A stretch of DNA of 32,881 nucleotides. Source: Myxococcota bacterium (GTDB lineage: Bacteria; Myxococcota; XYA12-FULL-58-9; JASMKV01). A model generated the notes under the pieces. The model was not told where the DNA came from. It ran no database searches and saw only the letters and a list, made by a program, of their open reading frames with translations. The translations under genes were made by a program, and so were the position numbers. The stretch spans positions 1 to 32,881 of the forward strand of contig JASMKV010000006.1 of the NCBI GenBank assembly GCA_030749035.1, written 5' to 3'. Shown here piece after piece: positions 17,001-25,574 of the stretch; position 1 is the stretch's first letter; the number at the start of each line of letters is the position of its first letter.

Positions 17001-18139
17001 GCATCATTGATCAGCAAAAGGAAAGTTTTAAGGTGATCATCAAAGATCTCTTGAATGTGCTGCAGGGTACCGATCTTCAACTCATCATCGATATTGCCGG
17101 CGAACACGCAAATTATCCGGACATCTATACCGGCAGCGGTGCAGCCCTCGGTGTCAGCCAGGATGTGCCGGAGGGCCAGTACCGGGCCGTGCAGGTTCTC
17201 ACCATGCTCAAAGCGGCGATTGGCGAGCTGATGACAGAAGTGAGTACAGAAGAACTGGAGCTTTTTGCGCCAAACCTGCCCGTGCGTATCGCCATGGCCG
17301 GCAACGGACTGCTCGATCTCTATGGTGCTTTTGCGATCAAAGAACCTCCGCCCGAAGCCATCAACACAGCCGACAACAATGAGTTCAGCACAGCAAATAT
17401 ACAACCGCTCCTGGGACCGAACGCACAAACCATGGTGGATATTCTGATTGTCAATATTGGCCTGCTGGGCGCCATGTCCATACCAGGCATGGAACATCTC
17501 TCTATCCCCGAGTGGTTATATCAACAAGGCATCGAGGTTTGGTTTTATAATTTCAGCGGCGTCGACAATGTCCACGCCACTTCCCGCTTTGGCTACGGTC
17601 TTTATCAATTCGCCTATCGCTGGAAGACACAAAAAAAGCCCAACCAAACCTATGCTCTTTTCGATTCGACATTGCCGCTGCAGCGTATGATGCGTGAGGC
17701 TTACCACAGCCCGGGCAACAATGAGAATTTTAATCATATGGACAGCGACTCCATGCCCTGGGCGATGGTTGAAATGGCCTACAAAGAAGAAAGCAACCTG
17801 GATGAATCAACGGATTCGGAGCCCTTCACGATTGCGCCCCGCTTAAGCTATACAGAAGCTGTCAGCGGTGCCCAGGACTTTGCCTACGCCTTAAACGCTT
17901 GGGATTTAGCCACGCAAGCCCTCAGCCATTCCAGTCGAAAAACACAGGCGTTGGGCAACAAAGTTCTACGCTATTTAAAATCTTTGGCCTGGAAAATTGA
18001 TTTGCGCGTCAATTTCGACGGTGATCCAAAAAACGTTGGGGTCATTCCTATGCCCGTAGGGTGGAGCGGTCAAACGCTTGATGAAATTCAGGCCAAACTT
18101 ATCGATTTTATTGCGCAGCTGCATGCTGAGTTGGACTAA
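14021..18139 (+). CDS. Large exported glycosidase-like protein (1372 aa)
   Basis: A basic N-terminus and one hydrophobic segment (about 14-30) indicate a signal anchor or signal peptide. The first 770 residues are beta-rich and unassigned. At about 774-823 a beta-sandwich reads LAPGHYKGRIVLDI and IPLEVEIQPFTLDW. This form of domain commonly precedes TIM-barrel glycoside-hydrolase-like modules of the DUF4091 type. The following part (about 830-1300) has Trp/Tyr-rich barrel-like strands, and the segment VWFYNFSG with FGYGLYQFAYRW resembles their C-terminal end. The fold call is tentative and no catalytic acid pair can be named. No ribosome binding site is obvious. A run of nine C lies inside the gene at 14808-14816. 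Confidence 0.7.
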   Translation: MNTPPPNKRHKKERLALLAAGLFLLFIFTSPGVDKLTGFAGGARDDATGCGGDVRDLESKPSNTTDSQAAGKGGAPDFTESLSASAGTQATSECSVLLDEKAMMSQGNWQLVFLTTSDEEISADEYATFTIVPAAELPAGVNATHPWFRVELHTLPPDTVQRLLLTRTITDCSTNAFKQKIRRLHVDFTLYPDLDDNVSYDGAFIKSAYLFGNVDAPDTQNSWKTAFHQDLRAYPEFPDLSPGYSHSKTLFLDSFLEQSVSDAPPQLKKTGLSFEFKKDEEKLFSFPFTILIRSIEFGDASLASIMEKKAGDFFFRFGSEATLTWGHDAKTWQYENTNADVDFSQSKAIEEDETQELFEAIIDYEAKAAYLGFKVCCFTEKDLFNLEDIKAFNNGPLSPTLVQEFIAAQNYSPDIQLASALLDETYGFSNMDASTEVSADLAQSGWLNTMVLETTPSLDPFHRHLLIGEEATPYQAQFKVEPNTSYMALLLSGTNGNFIKGGHNAGKYLWDPNTRHISQIDCPQADCYNGSIPVPQIEGPTQHPLLYKEPWNFKDYQELFAHFWSHRFTLHPFVVHADAQGMIRLEFAPDGRMFPINALALRQIDNNADSNQVSNALALRMHKKLHTYHEAYLDAEIKPVWPLAWKAIGDQTFPQDELSLYRRRLGNNLNPQIDPPAKWLEDIEDGIELTVAQGESGHLILGMRSSYKQSKDFDILTSSLQTTSGLAIPTQNIRIQSFRIDTRYINRSSYLKRRYRFEQSTLHPLATWNKKLRPGFNREVLMTIDTQDLAPGHYKGRIVLDISNLNRISIPLEVEIQPFTLDWKDLSPSFYKPYLSGPAALRWWVKSKDPDYSWTWTDYWEQEEYQEAYNQVAEQMRQQHFSQSGTFDYKFNIEEKINNACKPTHMAVPNTSWCFKRHDITTLQIAAMLGPEAASIHPGEPNADWSSQQTLHPQRSIALNAHSVLAKKYAKEDTYLFGYASQWGEYLHYTLDQSIIDQQKESFKVIIKDLLNVLQGTDLQLIIDIAGEHANYPDIYTGSGAALGVSQDVPEGQYRAVQVLTMLKAAIGELMTEVSTEELELFAPNLPVRIAMAGNGLLDLYGAFAIKEPPPEAINTADNNEFSTANIQPLLGPNAQTMVDILIVNIGLLGAMSIPGMEHLSIPEWLYQQGIEVWFYNFSGVDNVHATSRFGYGLYQFAYRWKTQKKPNQTYALFDSTLPLQRMMREAYHSPGNNENFNHMDSDSMPWAMVEMAYKEESNLDESTDSEPFTIAPRLSYTEAVSGAQDFAYALNAWDLATQALSHSSRKTQALGNKVLRYLKSLAWKIDLRVNFDGDPKNVGVIPMPVGWSGQTLDEIQAKLIDFIAQLHAELD

Positions 18140-18146
18140 GATTGGT

Positions 18147-18166
18147 GTGTGTCAAATCGGACACAC
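18147..18166. repeat. 7-bp inverted repeat GTGTGTC / GACACAC
   Basis: Perfect 7-bp arms (18147-18153 and 18160-18166) flank a 6-nt loop. The repeat lies 7 nt after the stop of the large protein gene and about 70 nt before the next lipoprotein. No U-tract follows on either side. It is either a transcript-end hairpin that does not terminate intrinsically, or an operator for the downstream gene. Confidence 0.35.
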
Positions 18167-18237
18167 GGTATTAAAAAGACTCCCCTCGGTTATTCCTCGA
18201 CAATTCCTGTATCTTTTGGCACAAGTCTTTAGAAGTC

Positions 18238-18963
18238 ATGCTCTCATTTTTTTCAAATAAACTTTGCTGCACCTTCGTTCTGGGCTTGGGGCTCACGGCG
18301 TGCAATCTTGCGCCTCCTGACGAGACTCTCTTTGGCGAGACAGACACAGAGACCAACACGGAGTCATGCACTGGCGAGGCATGTGCGCCAAGTGCAGAGC
18401 AAGACGATGACACACCAACCGTCATCACCGACTGGGCCGGGAACCTCTCCATCAACTTGCACACCAGCAGCGACTTGCTCACAAATCTACAAACGATCAG
18501 TGGTGATCTCCAGATTGGCCCCGATGAAGCCATCACTTTGCCCGCCCTCACAAGAATCAATGGAAGCTTAATCATTCAAGACAACGATGCACTTTTAAGC
18601 TTAAGCGCCCCCAATCTGCAAAGTATTGGCGGTGATTTGTTCCTAAGTGCAAACAATCGCATGACAGACTTACAACTGCCTGCTCTGGAAAATATTGGTA
18701 TGAATCTGCGCATTGTCCAAAACAAAAATATTGAAACAATCAACATTAACGCTTTAACCCAAACAGCTCTAAGCTGTAGTATTTCACATAATATTGCACT
18801 TGCGGCGCTACAACTCGATGCATTGACCAACGTTGGATTCAGCCTGGAAATCACAGGCAACACAAACCTACCTGCCTGTGCCGCCGAAGCCATCGCCGAC
18901 AATCTAAGCTCGGGCAGCTCCAGCATCAGCGATAATGACAACTCCGCAACATGCGATGAATAA
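18238..18963 (+). CDS. Lipoprotein with receptor-L-domain-like leucine-rich repeats
   Basis: The signal peptide ends in lipobox LTAC with C22 lipidated. An acidic, Thr/Glu-rich linker follows (about 23-65). The rest is a solenoid of about 22-24 residue repeats of the form L-x-x-I-x-G-x-L-x-I, such as LPALTRINGSLIIQDN and LPALENIGMNLRIVQN, as in receptor L-domain / leucine-rich repeat lipoproteins. The C-terminal part has a Cys pair that could cap the solenoid. It is a likely surface binding or scaffold protein; the ligand is unknown. It is convergent with the FrzS-like gene, 38 nt away. Confidence 0.85.
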   Translation: MLSFFSNKLCCTFVLGLGLTACNLAPPDETLFGETDTETNTESCTGEACAPSAEQDDDTPTVITDWAGNLSINLHTSSDLLTNLQTISGDLQIGPDEAITLPALTRINGSLIIQDNDALLSLSAPNLQSIGGDLFLSANNRMTDLQLPALENIGMNLRIVQNKNIETININALTQTALSCSISHNIALAALQLDALTNVGFSLEITGNTNLPACAAEAIADNLSSGSSSISDNDNSATCDE

Positions 18964-19001
18964 AATATAAAAGATTGTTAAAAACTGAGAAGTTGAAAGA
19001 C

Positions 19002-20093
19002 TTACTCACCCAGGCCCGCATCATCAAGTAAGTTTAAAGCCGTGTTGATCGTGTTTTGCGCCTCACGTCGAATATCCGATGCCTTATCAATTTCACCGTG
19101 AAAGTTCTTTGTCGTATCCGCCAATTGCGCCAGCTCTTTCTTCAAGCGATCGCGCTCCTGTATCACGCTTTGCAATCTTGCCAGAAGGGGTTCAATTTTC
19201 TGCGAAAGTGTATGCCAGGCTGCTGCGGTGGCTTCTAACTCCTGCCGGACTTTACTTAATTCGCCCGTGGCCTGCTCTACCGCAAGCGTTGCTTCCTGGG
19301 TTAAACGCTGCTCTGCACCAATCACACCGGCAACATGGTTCAAGCGCTGATCCAAATCGTTCGCAGGTGTATGCTGCGTATAACCGCCCTGCGTCGAAGT
19401 GCCGCTTTGGGTAAAATCAGTCAAACCAGGACTGGAACTCCATGACTGACCTAAACTTTTTGCCATCGTTTTGCTCTCCAAGCTCAAAGGTGATTCTGCT
19501 AAACCATCTGTTTGGGCAAAGGGCAACTCTTTTTCAACGAGATTTTCGACTTCTCTGGGCTCTGAAAGCGGCGGCACGGGCTCATTCACCACCGTATCTT
19601 CACTTTCCAAAAGGTTTGCCACACTCGATTCTTCAGCTTTAAGCTCGACATCCTCAACATGCGTCAGCTCAGCACTTTGCGCTTCGCCAAGCGCAATGTC
19701 CGCCTCGCTTTGGGCAATCACCTCACCGTTGAGTAATTTTTGACTGACTTCACGCAATTCCTCAATTTGATAAGGTTTTTTGATATAAGCATCAGCGCAC
19801 GTCTTTAAACGCCTGTGCTGCGCAAAGGTCTCATCGGAGGCCTGGCTTGAGGCTAAAATCATTGGGATTTCAGCAAGTTTACCATCCTTTTTGATTTTAT
19901 TGCAGAGTGAGTATCCACTCCCCCGCGCCAACTCCACACTTAAAACAATGAGTTCGGGTGGCTCTCGACGGGCTTCGGCCATACCAGCCATGCCATCACC
20001 GAAAAGTTGGGACTGCAAACCCAAACCAATCCACAACGACTCCAAATGGTCGGCTACACTGCTGTCACTGTCGATGACCAAAACTTTTCCCAT
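19002..20093 (-). CDS. FrzS-like pseudo-receiver / coiled-coil protein
   Basis: An N-terminal receiver fold (about 1-122) keeps D8/D10 and the KKP lysine, but has Ser (S52 in LIVLSVELARGSGY) where the phospho-accepting Asp should be. Phosphotransfer is therefore unlikely. Two stretches, GYSLCNKIKKDGKLAEIP and FAQHRRLKTCADAYIKKP, closely recall the pseudo-receiver of Myxococcus xanthus FrzS, a polarly localised motility protein. An acidic disordered linker (about 125-240) leads to a C-terminal coiled coil (about 250-355) without a DNA-binding domain. It should work by protein-protein contact and localisation. It is transcribed divergently from the beta-propeller lipoprotein. Whether it controls motility here is inference. 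Confidence 0.8.
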   Translation of the reverse strand: MGKVLVIDSDSSVADHLESLWIGLGLQSQLFGDGMAGMAEARREPPELIVLSVELARGSGYSLCNKIKKDGKLAEIPMILASSQASDETFAQHRRLKTCADAYIKKPYQIEELREVSQKLLNGEVIAQSEADIALGEAQSAELTHVEDVELKAEESSVANLLESEDTVVNEPVPPLSEPREVENLVEKELPFAQTDGLAESPLSLESKTMAKSLGQSWSSSPGLTDFTQSGTSTQGGYTQHTPANDLDQRLNHVAGVIGAEQRLTQEATLAVEQATGELSKVRQELEATAAAWHTLSQKIEPLLARLQSVIQERDRLKKELAQLADTTKNFHGEIDKASDIRREAQNTINTALNLLDDAGLGE

Positions 20094-20260
20094 GATACTC
20101 TATGGCTACCACTCTTCGGACCAAGAAAAAAGCCCGGCGCCCTTGAAAAAGTCACTCTGCACACGATCGTGGATAAAGGGCCAAATCCCTCTCCAGATTG
20201 ATTGCCCCGGAGGCAGAATCTTGCTAGACCATCGCAAAAATACGATGACCGGGAGCAAAT

Positions 20261-22165
20261 GTGCTGACTTTACAATTGATTAGGTTCTTTTTGGTTTTGG
20301 GCTTGGGCATGTCCTTGAGCTTTTGCAACGGTGCCCAGAAAAAAGATGACGACAACAATGATACGCCTGACGACAACAATACAATTGCACCCAGCCTACC
20401 CAATTATCCCGATTTGCAATGCTTGGGCACAAGCTCCTACATTCTTCTATCCGGAACGCAAAATGTCACCCAGCTCATCGAAAATGAGGATGCATGTTTA
20501 GTTTATGCGCTGAGCCCAACCAACAAGAGCATTTACTTTATCAACATCAACACCGACAGCGTGATAAAAACCATCACCCTCGCACACGAACCCACGCATA
20601 TGACTTATCAACCCGAACAGGAACATCTCTTTGTCTCTTCAGCGGCCGGGAAAACGATTTATGCATTTGATGCCGAAACCGGTGACACCGTCGGACAGGT
20701 CGTGACCAACGAAGTACCCTACCGCATTGCTCCAGCGACAAATTTTCGTTTATTTTATGTCGAAGAAACAGGTTATTCTGCCATCTATGAAGTCAATTTC
20801 AGCACCGAGCAATCAAGCGCCTTAACCGGACAAATTTACCATGAGCCCAGTATCCTTACATCTGCAGACGGTAACCTCCTCTATGTTGGGGAAAGCAATG
20901 TTGCCGGAGGCGAACTTTTTGCCCTTGATGCAGGCAGTGACGAATTGACACAGCTCGATACCTTCACATTTGATAATGGCTTTACGCCCCCATCGCCAGA
21001 ACGATTTCTCGCCTTGAATGAAACCCAAAAGCATCTTTTCTTTGCCAAGCGTATTTTCTCCACAGAAGACCTCTCGCACATCATCGGCTGGCTGGGCACA
21101 GACATCTTGCACGTTAACCATGAAGGCAGCATTGCGGCCTCCACACAGGCTCTCTACGACACAGCGACTTTTTTAGATTTTGAAAACCGCACAAACCCTG
21201 AAGCCACAATGACCTTTTCAAAAGATGGTTACTGGCTCTACGAGTTTGATCCTGTCGGTGGACTGCTCTACCGTCAAGACCTGGCAACGCTCGTGGGCAG
21301 CCATGCGTTAAACGACTTAAACGTGAGTGCTGGCGAACTCTCGCAACACGATTTTATTCAATTGTTGGCAGACCCGAACAGAGACATCATCTACGCGCTC
21401 AACGGCGGAAAAAATCAAATCCTTTTCATCGATGCGACCACGCTCCTGGCCACACGCGCCGAAGTGATTGGCTCGCAGCCAGTCCATATGGCCATCGATA
21501 GCGAAAACGACTTACTTTATGTGGCGACTTTCGGCAGCACCGAAATCGCCGTTGTAGACCTGACCACACAAACCAAAGCTTTCAATGGCACGATTCAAAC
21601 AACAAGTAATCCATACCGTGTGGCGGTCCATGATCAGCGTTTGGTCTACGCCGAGCAGGATGGACAAAATGATTTGCATTTCATCAACCTAAGCACCGGC
21701 AGCCTGAGCTCAACCTTAGAAGCGACGCTCTACCAACCGTCCTTAACCTTTGATGCAAGTGGACAGTATCTCTATGCGGCCGAAAGTGCTTCTTTGAATG
21801 CGGGGCTCAAGCGTTACGACCTACAAAATGGCGAATTCCAGGAAAGCGCAGCCAGCAGCGCAAACTATTCCTATCCCGGACGCAGAGTTGTTTTTAGCGA
21901 CGACTGGGTCTACTTTGCCGGCCATCGATTTAATGCCACGACGCTTGAAATTGATTCCACCTGTGATTTTGAGGACGAAATCCTGGCGCTCTCCCCCGAT
22001 GAACATTATGCGCTTTCAGATAAACGCATTTTTGATATCGAAGACTGCAGCGAAGTTGGCGGCTTACCTTATGAATCCGGCTTGGTTGTGGTCGACCGCA
22101 ACTCCGAAAAAGTTTTCCAATTTGATAATATTACCGGTGTCTTTGAAGTTCAGGCACTGCCTTAA
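20261..22165 (+). CDS. Beta-propeller (YVTN-like) lipoprotein
   Basis: GTG 20261 is preceded by GGGAG at a 6-nt spacing and gives a signal peptide with lipobox LSFC (C22). A short Asp/Asn-rich linker follows. The remaining 580 residues consist of repeated four-strand blades such as KSIYFININTDSVIKTI and HLFVSSAAGKTIYAFDAETG, typical of YVTN/WD-like propellers. At least a dozen blade-like units can be traced, which would make two propellers. No catalytic motif is seen, and a surface binding or scaffold role is likely. A weak promoter (TTGCCC, 17 nt, TAGACC) can be drawn in the 167-nt divergent gap. Confidence 0.85.
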   Translation: MLTLQLIRFFLVLGLGMSLSFCNGAQKKDDDNNDTPDDNNTIAPSLPNYPDLQCLGTSSYILLSGTQNVTQLIENEDACLVYALSPTNKSIYFININTDSVIKTITLAHEPTHMTYQPEQEHLFVSSAAGKTIYAFDAETGDTVGQVVTNEVPYRIAPATNFRLFYVEETGYSAIYEVNFSTEQSSALTGQIYHEPSILTSADGNLLYVGESNVAGGELFALDAGSDELTQLDTFTFDNGFTPPSPERFLALNETQKHLFFAKRIFSTEDLSHIIGWLGTDILHVNHEGSIAASTQALYDTATFLDFENRTNPEATMTFSKDGYWLYEFDPVGGLLYRQDLATLVGSHALNDLNVSAGELSQHDFIQLLADPNRDIIYALNGGKNQILFIDATTLLATRAEVIGSQPVHMAIDSENDLLYVATFGSTEIAVVDLTTQTKAFNGTIQTTSNPYRVAVHDQRLVYAEQDGQNDLHFINLSTGSLSSTLEATLYQPSLTFDASGQYLYAAESASLNAGLKRYDLQNGEFQESAASSANYSYPGRRVVFSDDWVYFAGHRFNATTLEIDSTCDFEDEILALSPDEHYALSDKRIFDIEDCSEVGGLPYESGLVVVDRNSEKVFQFDNITGVFEVQALP

Positions 22166-22217
22166 AAAAAGATACGCACTTAAAATTGCCCTCAGAAAGT
22201 TCTAAGTGAGATAAATC

Positions 22218-25200
22218 ATGACAAAAAAATATTTTATTACTTCTATAATAATCGGGGCTTTACTCAGCGCTTGTCATTCCGGCGGCGTTGACCTTATTGG
22301 CCATGCGCCTACCGTCGACACCGGCGGTCCACATATCACCTGGGACCCTTTTGCTGAGCCACTCCCCGAAATCCCCTTTCCCAACAATGTCGGTACCAGA
22401 CCCGACAGAAAATCGCCCACAGGACTGCGTATCAATGCGAGCATGATTGCGCCCACGGAATTTGAACAAGACCTGCGCACCAAGCTTGCCGGTTTAGATG
22501 GCTTTGGCACATCGGCCCCCATGTGGATACAATTTGAATCGCCCGACCCAACCCAACCCGAGATTGCCAAACTTGATCTTGCCGCCATCGCGGCAGCACA
22601 AACCGGTGACATCAACTTTAATGACGACGTGGTCCTGCTCATCAACGTGAGCCCTGAGAGTCCAACCTATGGTGAAGCTTCGGTGCTTGATTTTGGCAAT
22701 GGCAATTTCCCCATGACCCTCGAAGACACGGATATGTTCGATTATGACCCCCGATCGACATCGAGTAATCTCATTTTTGATGTGGAAGACGAAGACAGCG
22801 ATGCGGATGGTGTCTTTGATGTTTGGGAAGACACCAATCAAAACGGCATCCTCGATGCGGGCGAAGATGTAGACGGTGACGGCAAACTCGATACCCACGA
22901 GGACTCTGACAACGATGGCGTCTTTGATAGAGGCAACATCTGGGGACCAGATGGACACAGCTATCACGACCTCATTACCTTTTATGAGCAGGAAACAAAC
23001 ACCCTGACCTTCCGACCCGTTTATCCTTTAGAAGAGCGCACCACCTATGCGGTGGTGATCACCAAAGACCTCGTCAACGAAGATGGCAAAAGCATCGTCT
23101 CGCCTTTTGACTACGTTCACCATCTCCAACAAAAAGCTGCCCTCAAACCTATCTTCGAAGATGGGCTCTTAACCCCCTATGGCCGAAATGCTGATGATGT
23201 GGCTTTTGCCTGGACCTTCACCACCCAAAGCGTCACCAACGATTTGGTCCGTATCCGTGAAGGCCTACGTGGCTATGGCCCCTTGGCACATTTAAGCTCA
23301 GACTATCCAGCTGAAATTTTAAGTCTGGAAAAGATGAACAGCTCGAGCGGCGTCACCGCTTACCATCTCACCCCCGAAAAACTGGTTGGCGCCATTCGTG
23401 TGCTTTTCGATAATCTTGAAATCGCCAACTACGAAAGCAACCGCATCAATGAATTGGTCGATACCTACGGTGCTGTCGACTATATGGTGGCTGGCGACTA
23501 TCGCTCTGTAGATTTCCTCGATGCGGGCGGTGGTTCCTTTCAAATGGAAGCCGAACAAGGCATCGCCACAACCGAAGAAAGCAGTCTGCGCTTTATTATG
23601 GTTGTTCCGAAGAAAGAATACGCCAAAGATGGCAAACCTTTTCCTGTCGCGCTCTATTGCCACGGACATACCTCTCTTAAAGTCGAAGCCCTGGCCTTTG
23701 CTGGCGTCTTGGCCAAGTTTGGTATTGCCACCTTTGCCATCGACGCGCCGGGCCATGGTATTCCCATCGGTGGTCCTTACGACGTTATCGTTGAAGGCCT
23801 TCTTGCGCAGCTTGCAGGCGATGACCTTATCCCTTTCTACAACGCGCTCAAAAAAGACCGGGCCAAAGATTTAAACAACGACAGCATTTATGAACCGGGC
23901 GGTGACTTTTTTACCAACGACTCTTTCCATACACGCGACATCGTACGCCAAACCAATGTCGACTACGTGCAAGCAGCCCGAACATTACAAGCTTTTGACG
24001 GCGTGACTACATGGTCTATGGATCTTAATGGCGACGGCGTTGCCAACGATATTGCCGGCGATTTTGATGGGGATGGACAAGTCGATTTAGGTGGCACCGA
24101 TGTCGATTATTTTGCCCTTGGAACCTCTATGGGTGGCATCAATTCAACAATTTTAGCCACAATTGAACCCACCATTGTGGCCGCCGCACCGATGGCACCT
24201 GGTGGTTCTCTTTTAGAAGTCGGCATGCGTACCGAGCTCGGTAATGTTGTACACTCGGCGTTGATGCCCATGCTTGGGCCCATGCTTATCGCCGAACCCA
24301 AAGGCAACGCGGCGCAATGCGAAAACGATGCGGCTTGCCTTTATAATTTAAAATGGTTGGTCAACGATGTGTTCACCCACAAACTTCTGGCCTTTGCCAC
24401 CGTTGGTGAAATTGTTGATGGCGAAGTTGTCAACGAATTACGCCCTGGTGATATCATCAAACTCTATAACCTCAAGTCCGGCGAAATGGATCAGGCACAA
24501 GTCCATGCGGACCGGACCTTCAGGATTCATTTGGCTTCGGACAAATACGATCCAGTGCGCGTCACCGTTGAGCGTCCCAATGGCACCATCTACAAAACCA
24601 TCGACACCTTTGAGTACGACGTGAATGGTTTTCAAGGCGACGACTTTTTGAAAGAAACGCCCTTGCTTTCGGTTCAACAAGGCTTTGGCCACCGGCGCAA
24701 CACACCAAGTCTGCGGCGACTCTTAGGTCTTGGGCAAATTATTTTAGAGCCAGGTGATCCCATCAACTACGCACCGCGCTACCGTGACCCGCTGGATATT
24801 ATGCCAGAAGGCAAAGTCCCCACCAACTTGCTCCTGATCCTCACCGCCGGTGATTTTACGGTACCTGTTTCTGCAGGTGTTGCTTTGGGCCGCGCCGCTG
24901 GCATCATTGGCTACAAAGAAATCGACGAGCGTTATGGCAAATCGCAAAACCAACTGCTTATCGATACGCACGTCATGGAATCGGTGGATAAACTGAAATA
25001 TTTTGAAACCAGCGATTGTTATTATGACAACCGCAGCATCAATTTTGATATCGATGATGTCTCCAACGGACTGCACTGGGATGATCCACCTCGCCTTGGC
25101 AAAATTGCCCGCGCACCAGAATGTGACGGCGACAATCCCCCGGCAAGCTGTACAAACGCGTGTCCGGTCTTACCGCCCCTGCGAGCTGTCCTGGAAACGG

Positions 25201-25451
25201 AATCAGGCACCCATGCGGTACGTATCCCCATGCTCAAATCCCGCGGTCAGCATGCACTCGATCTGCCGGACTCCACAGTGGAATTTGACCCAAGCACATT
25301 CACGTTCAATCAAATTGGGCATTATCTGATCAACCAGGGACAAATGCTTTCCGATCATCCCTGTCTGGCGACCAATGACTGCTCGACCTGTGCCGGTGAA
25401 GCCGATTGTCCGCAAATCCCAAAAGCATCCTACCTGGATTCGGGACTCTAG
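22218..25451 (+). CDS. Large alpha/beta-hydrolase lipoprotein with Ca-binding-like Asp loops (1077 aa)
   Basis: The lipobox is LLSAC, with C19 lipidated. The N-terminal third is beta-rich, Ig-like. An Asp-rich stretch at about 190-240 (DSDADGVFD, DTNQNGILD, DVDGDGKLD, DSDNDGVFD) matches thrombospondin-3/EF-loop Ca-binding repeats. A hydrolase core begins near 470 with ALYCHGHTS (oxyanion region) and AIDAPGHG, and has the nucleophile elbow GTSMGG with S637. A second Asp-rich loop (DLNGDGVAND, DFDGDGQVD) sits directly before this elbow. His/Asp partners are not assigned. It is probably a surface esterase or lipase whose loops need calcium. It starts 52 nt after the beta-propeller lipoprotein, in line with co-transcription. 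Confidence 0.85.
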   Translation: MTKKYFITSIIIGALLSACHSGGVDLIGHAPTVDTGGPHITWDPFAEPLPEIPFPNNVGTRPDRKSPTGLRINASMIAPTEFEQDLRTKLAGLDGFGTSAPMWIQFESPDPTQPEIAKLDLAAIAAAQTGDINFNDDVVLLINVSPESPTYGEASVLDFGNGNFPMTLEDTDMFDYDPRSTSSNLIFDVEDEDSDADGVFDVWEDTNQNGILDAGEDVDGDGKLDTHEDSDNDGVFDRGNIWGPDGHSYHDLITFYEQETNTLTFRPVYPLEERTTYAVVITKDLVNEDGKSIVSPFDYVHHLQQKAALKPIFEDGLLTPYGRNADDVAFAWTFTTQSVTNDLVRIREGLRGYGPLAHLSSDYPAEILSLEKMNSSSGVTAYHLTPEKLVGAIRVLFDNLEIANYESNRINELVDTYGAVDYMVAGDYRSVDFLDAGGGSFQMEAEQGIATTEESSLRFIMVVPKKEYAKDGKPFPVALYCHGHTSLKVEALAFAGVLAKFGIATFAIDAPGHGIPIGGPYDVIVEGLLAQLAGDDLIPFYNALKKDRAKDLNNDSIYEPGGDFFTNDSFHTRDIVRQTNVDYVQAARTLQAFDGVTTWSMDLNGDGVANDIAGDFDGDGQVDLGGTDVDYFALGTSMGGINSTILATIEPTIVAAAPMAPGGSLLEVGMRTELGNVVHSALMPMLGPMLIAEPKGNAAQCENDAACLYNLKWLVNDVFTHKLLAFATVGEIVDGEVVNELRPGDIIKLYNLKSGEMDQAQVHADRTFRIHLASDKYDPVRVTVERPNGTIYKTIDTFEYDVNGFQGDDFLKETPLLSVQQGFGHRRNTPSLRRLLGLGQIILEPGDPINYAPRYRDPLDIMPEGKVPTNLLLILTAGDFTVPVSAGVALGRAAGIIGYKEIDERYGKSQNQLLIDTHVMESVDKLKYFETSDCYYDNRSINFDIDDVSNGLHWDDPPRLGKIARAPECDGDNPPASCTNACPVLPPLRAVLETESGTHAVRIPMLKSRGQHALDLPDSTVEFDPSTFTFNQIGHYLINQGQMLSDHPCLATNDCSTCAGEADCPQIPKASYLDSGL

Positions 25452-25483
25452 GGCTCTTTTAAGAGTAAAGCGACTGTAATAAT

Positions 25484-25502
25484 TGCATATTTTTTGTATG
25501 CA
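25484..25502. repeat. 6-bp inverted repeat TGCATA / TATGCA
   Basis: The arms at 25484-25489 and 25497-25502 flank a T-rich 7-nt loop, and TTTT follows. The repeat lies in the 123-nt gap between the hydrolase and the next lipoprotein. It is AT-rich and weak as a terminator. It may instead be an operator ahead of a possible -10 (TAGACT, 25521-25526). Confidence 0.25.
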
Positions 25503-25574
25503 TTTTGCTCTGTGTTCGGCTAGACTAAGCATCTATCACCAGCGGCCAGCCTTGGCTTAAAAGGAGAATAGATC

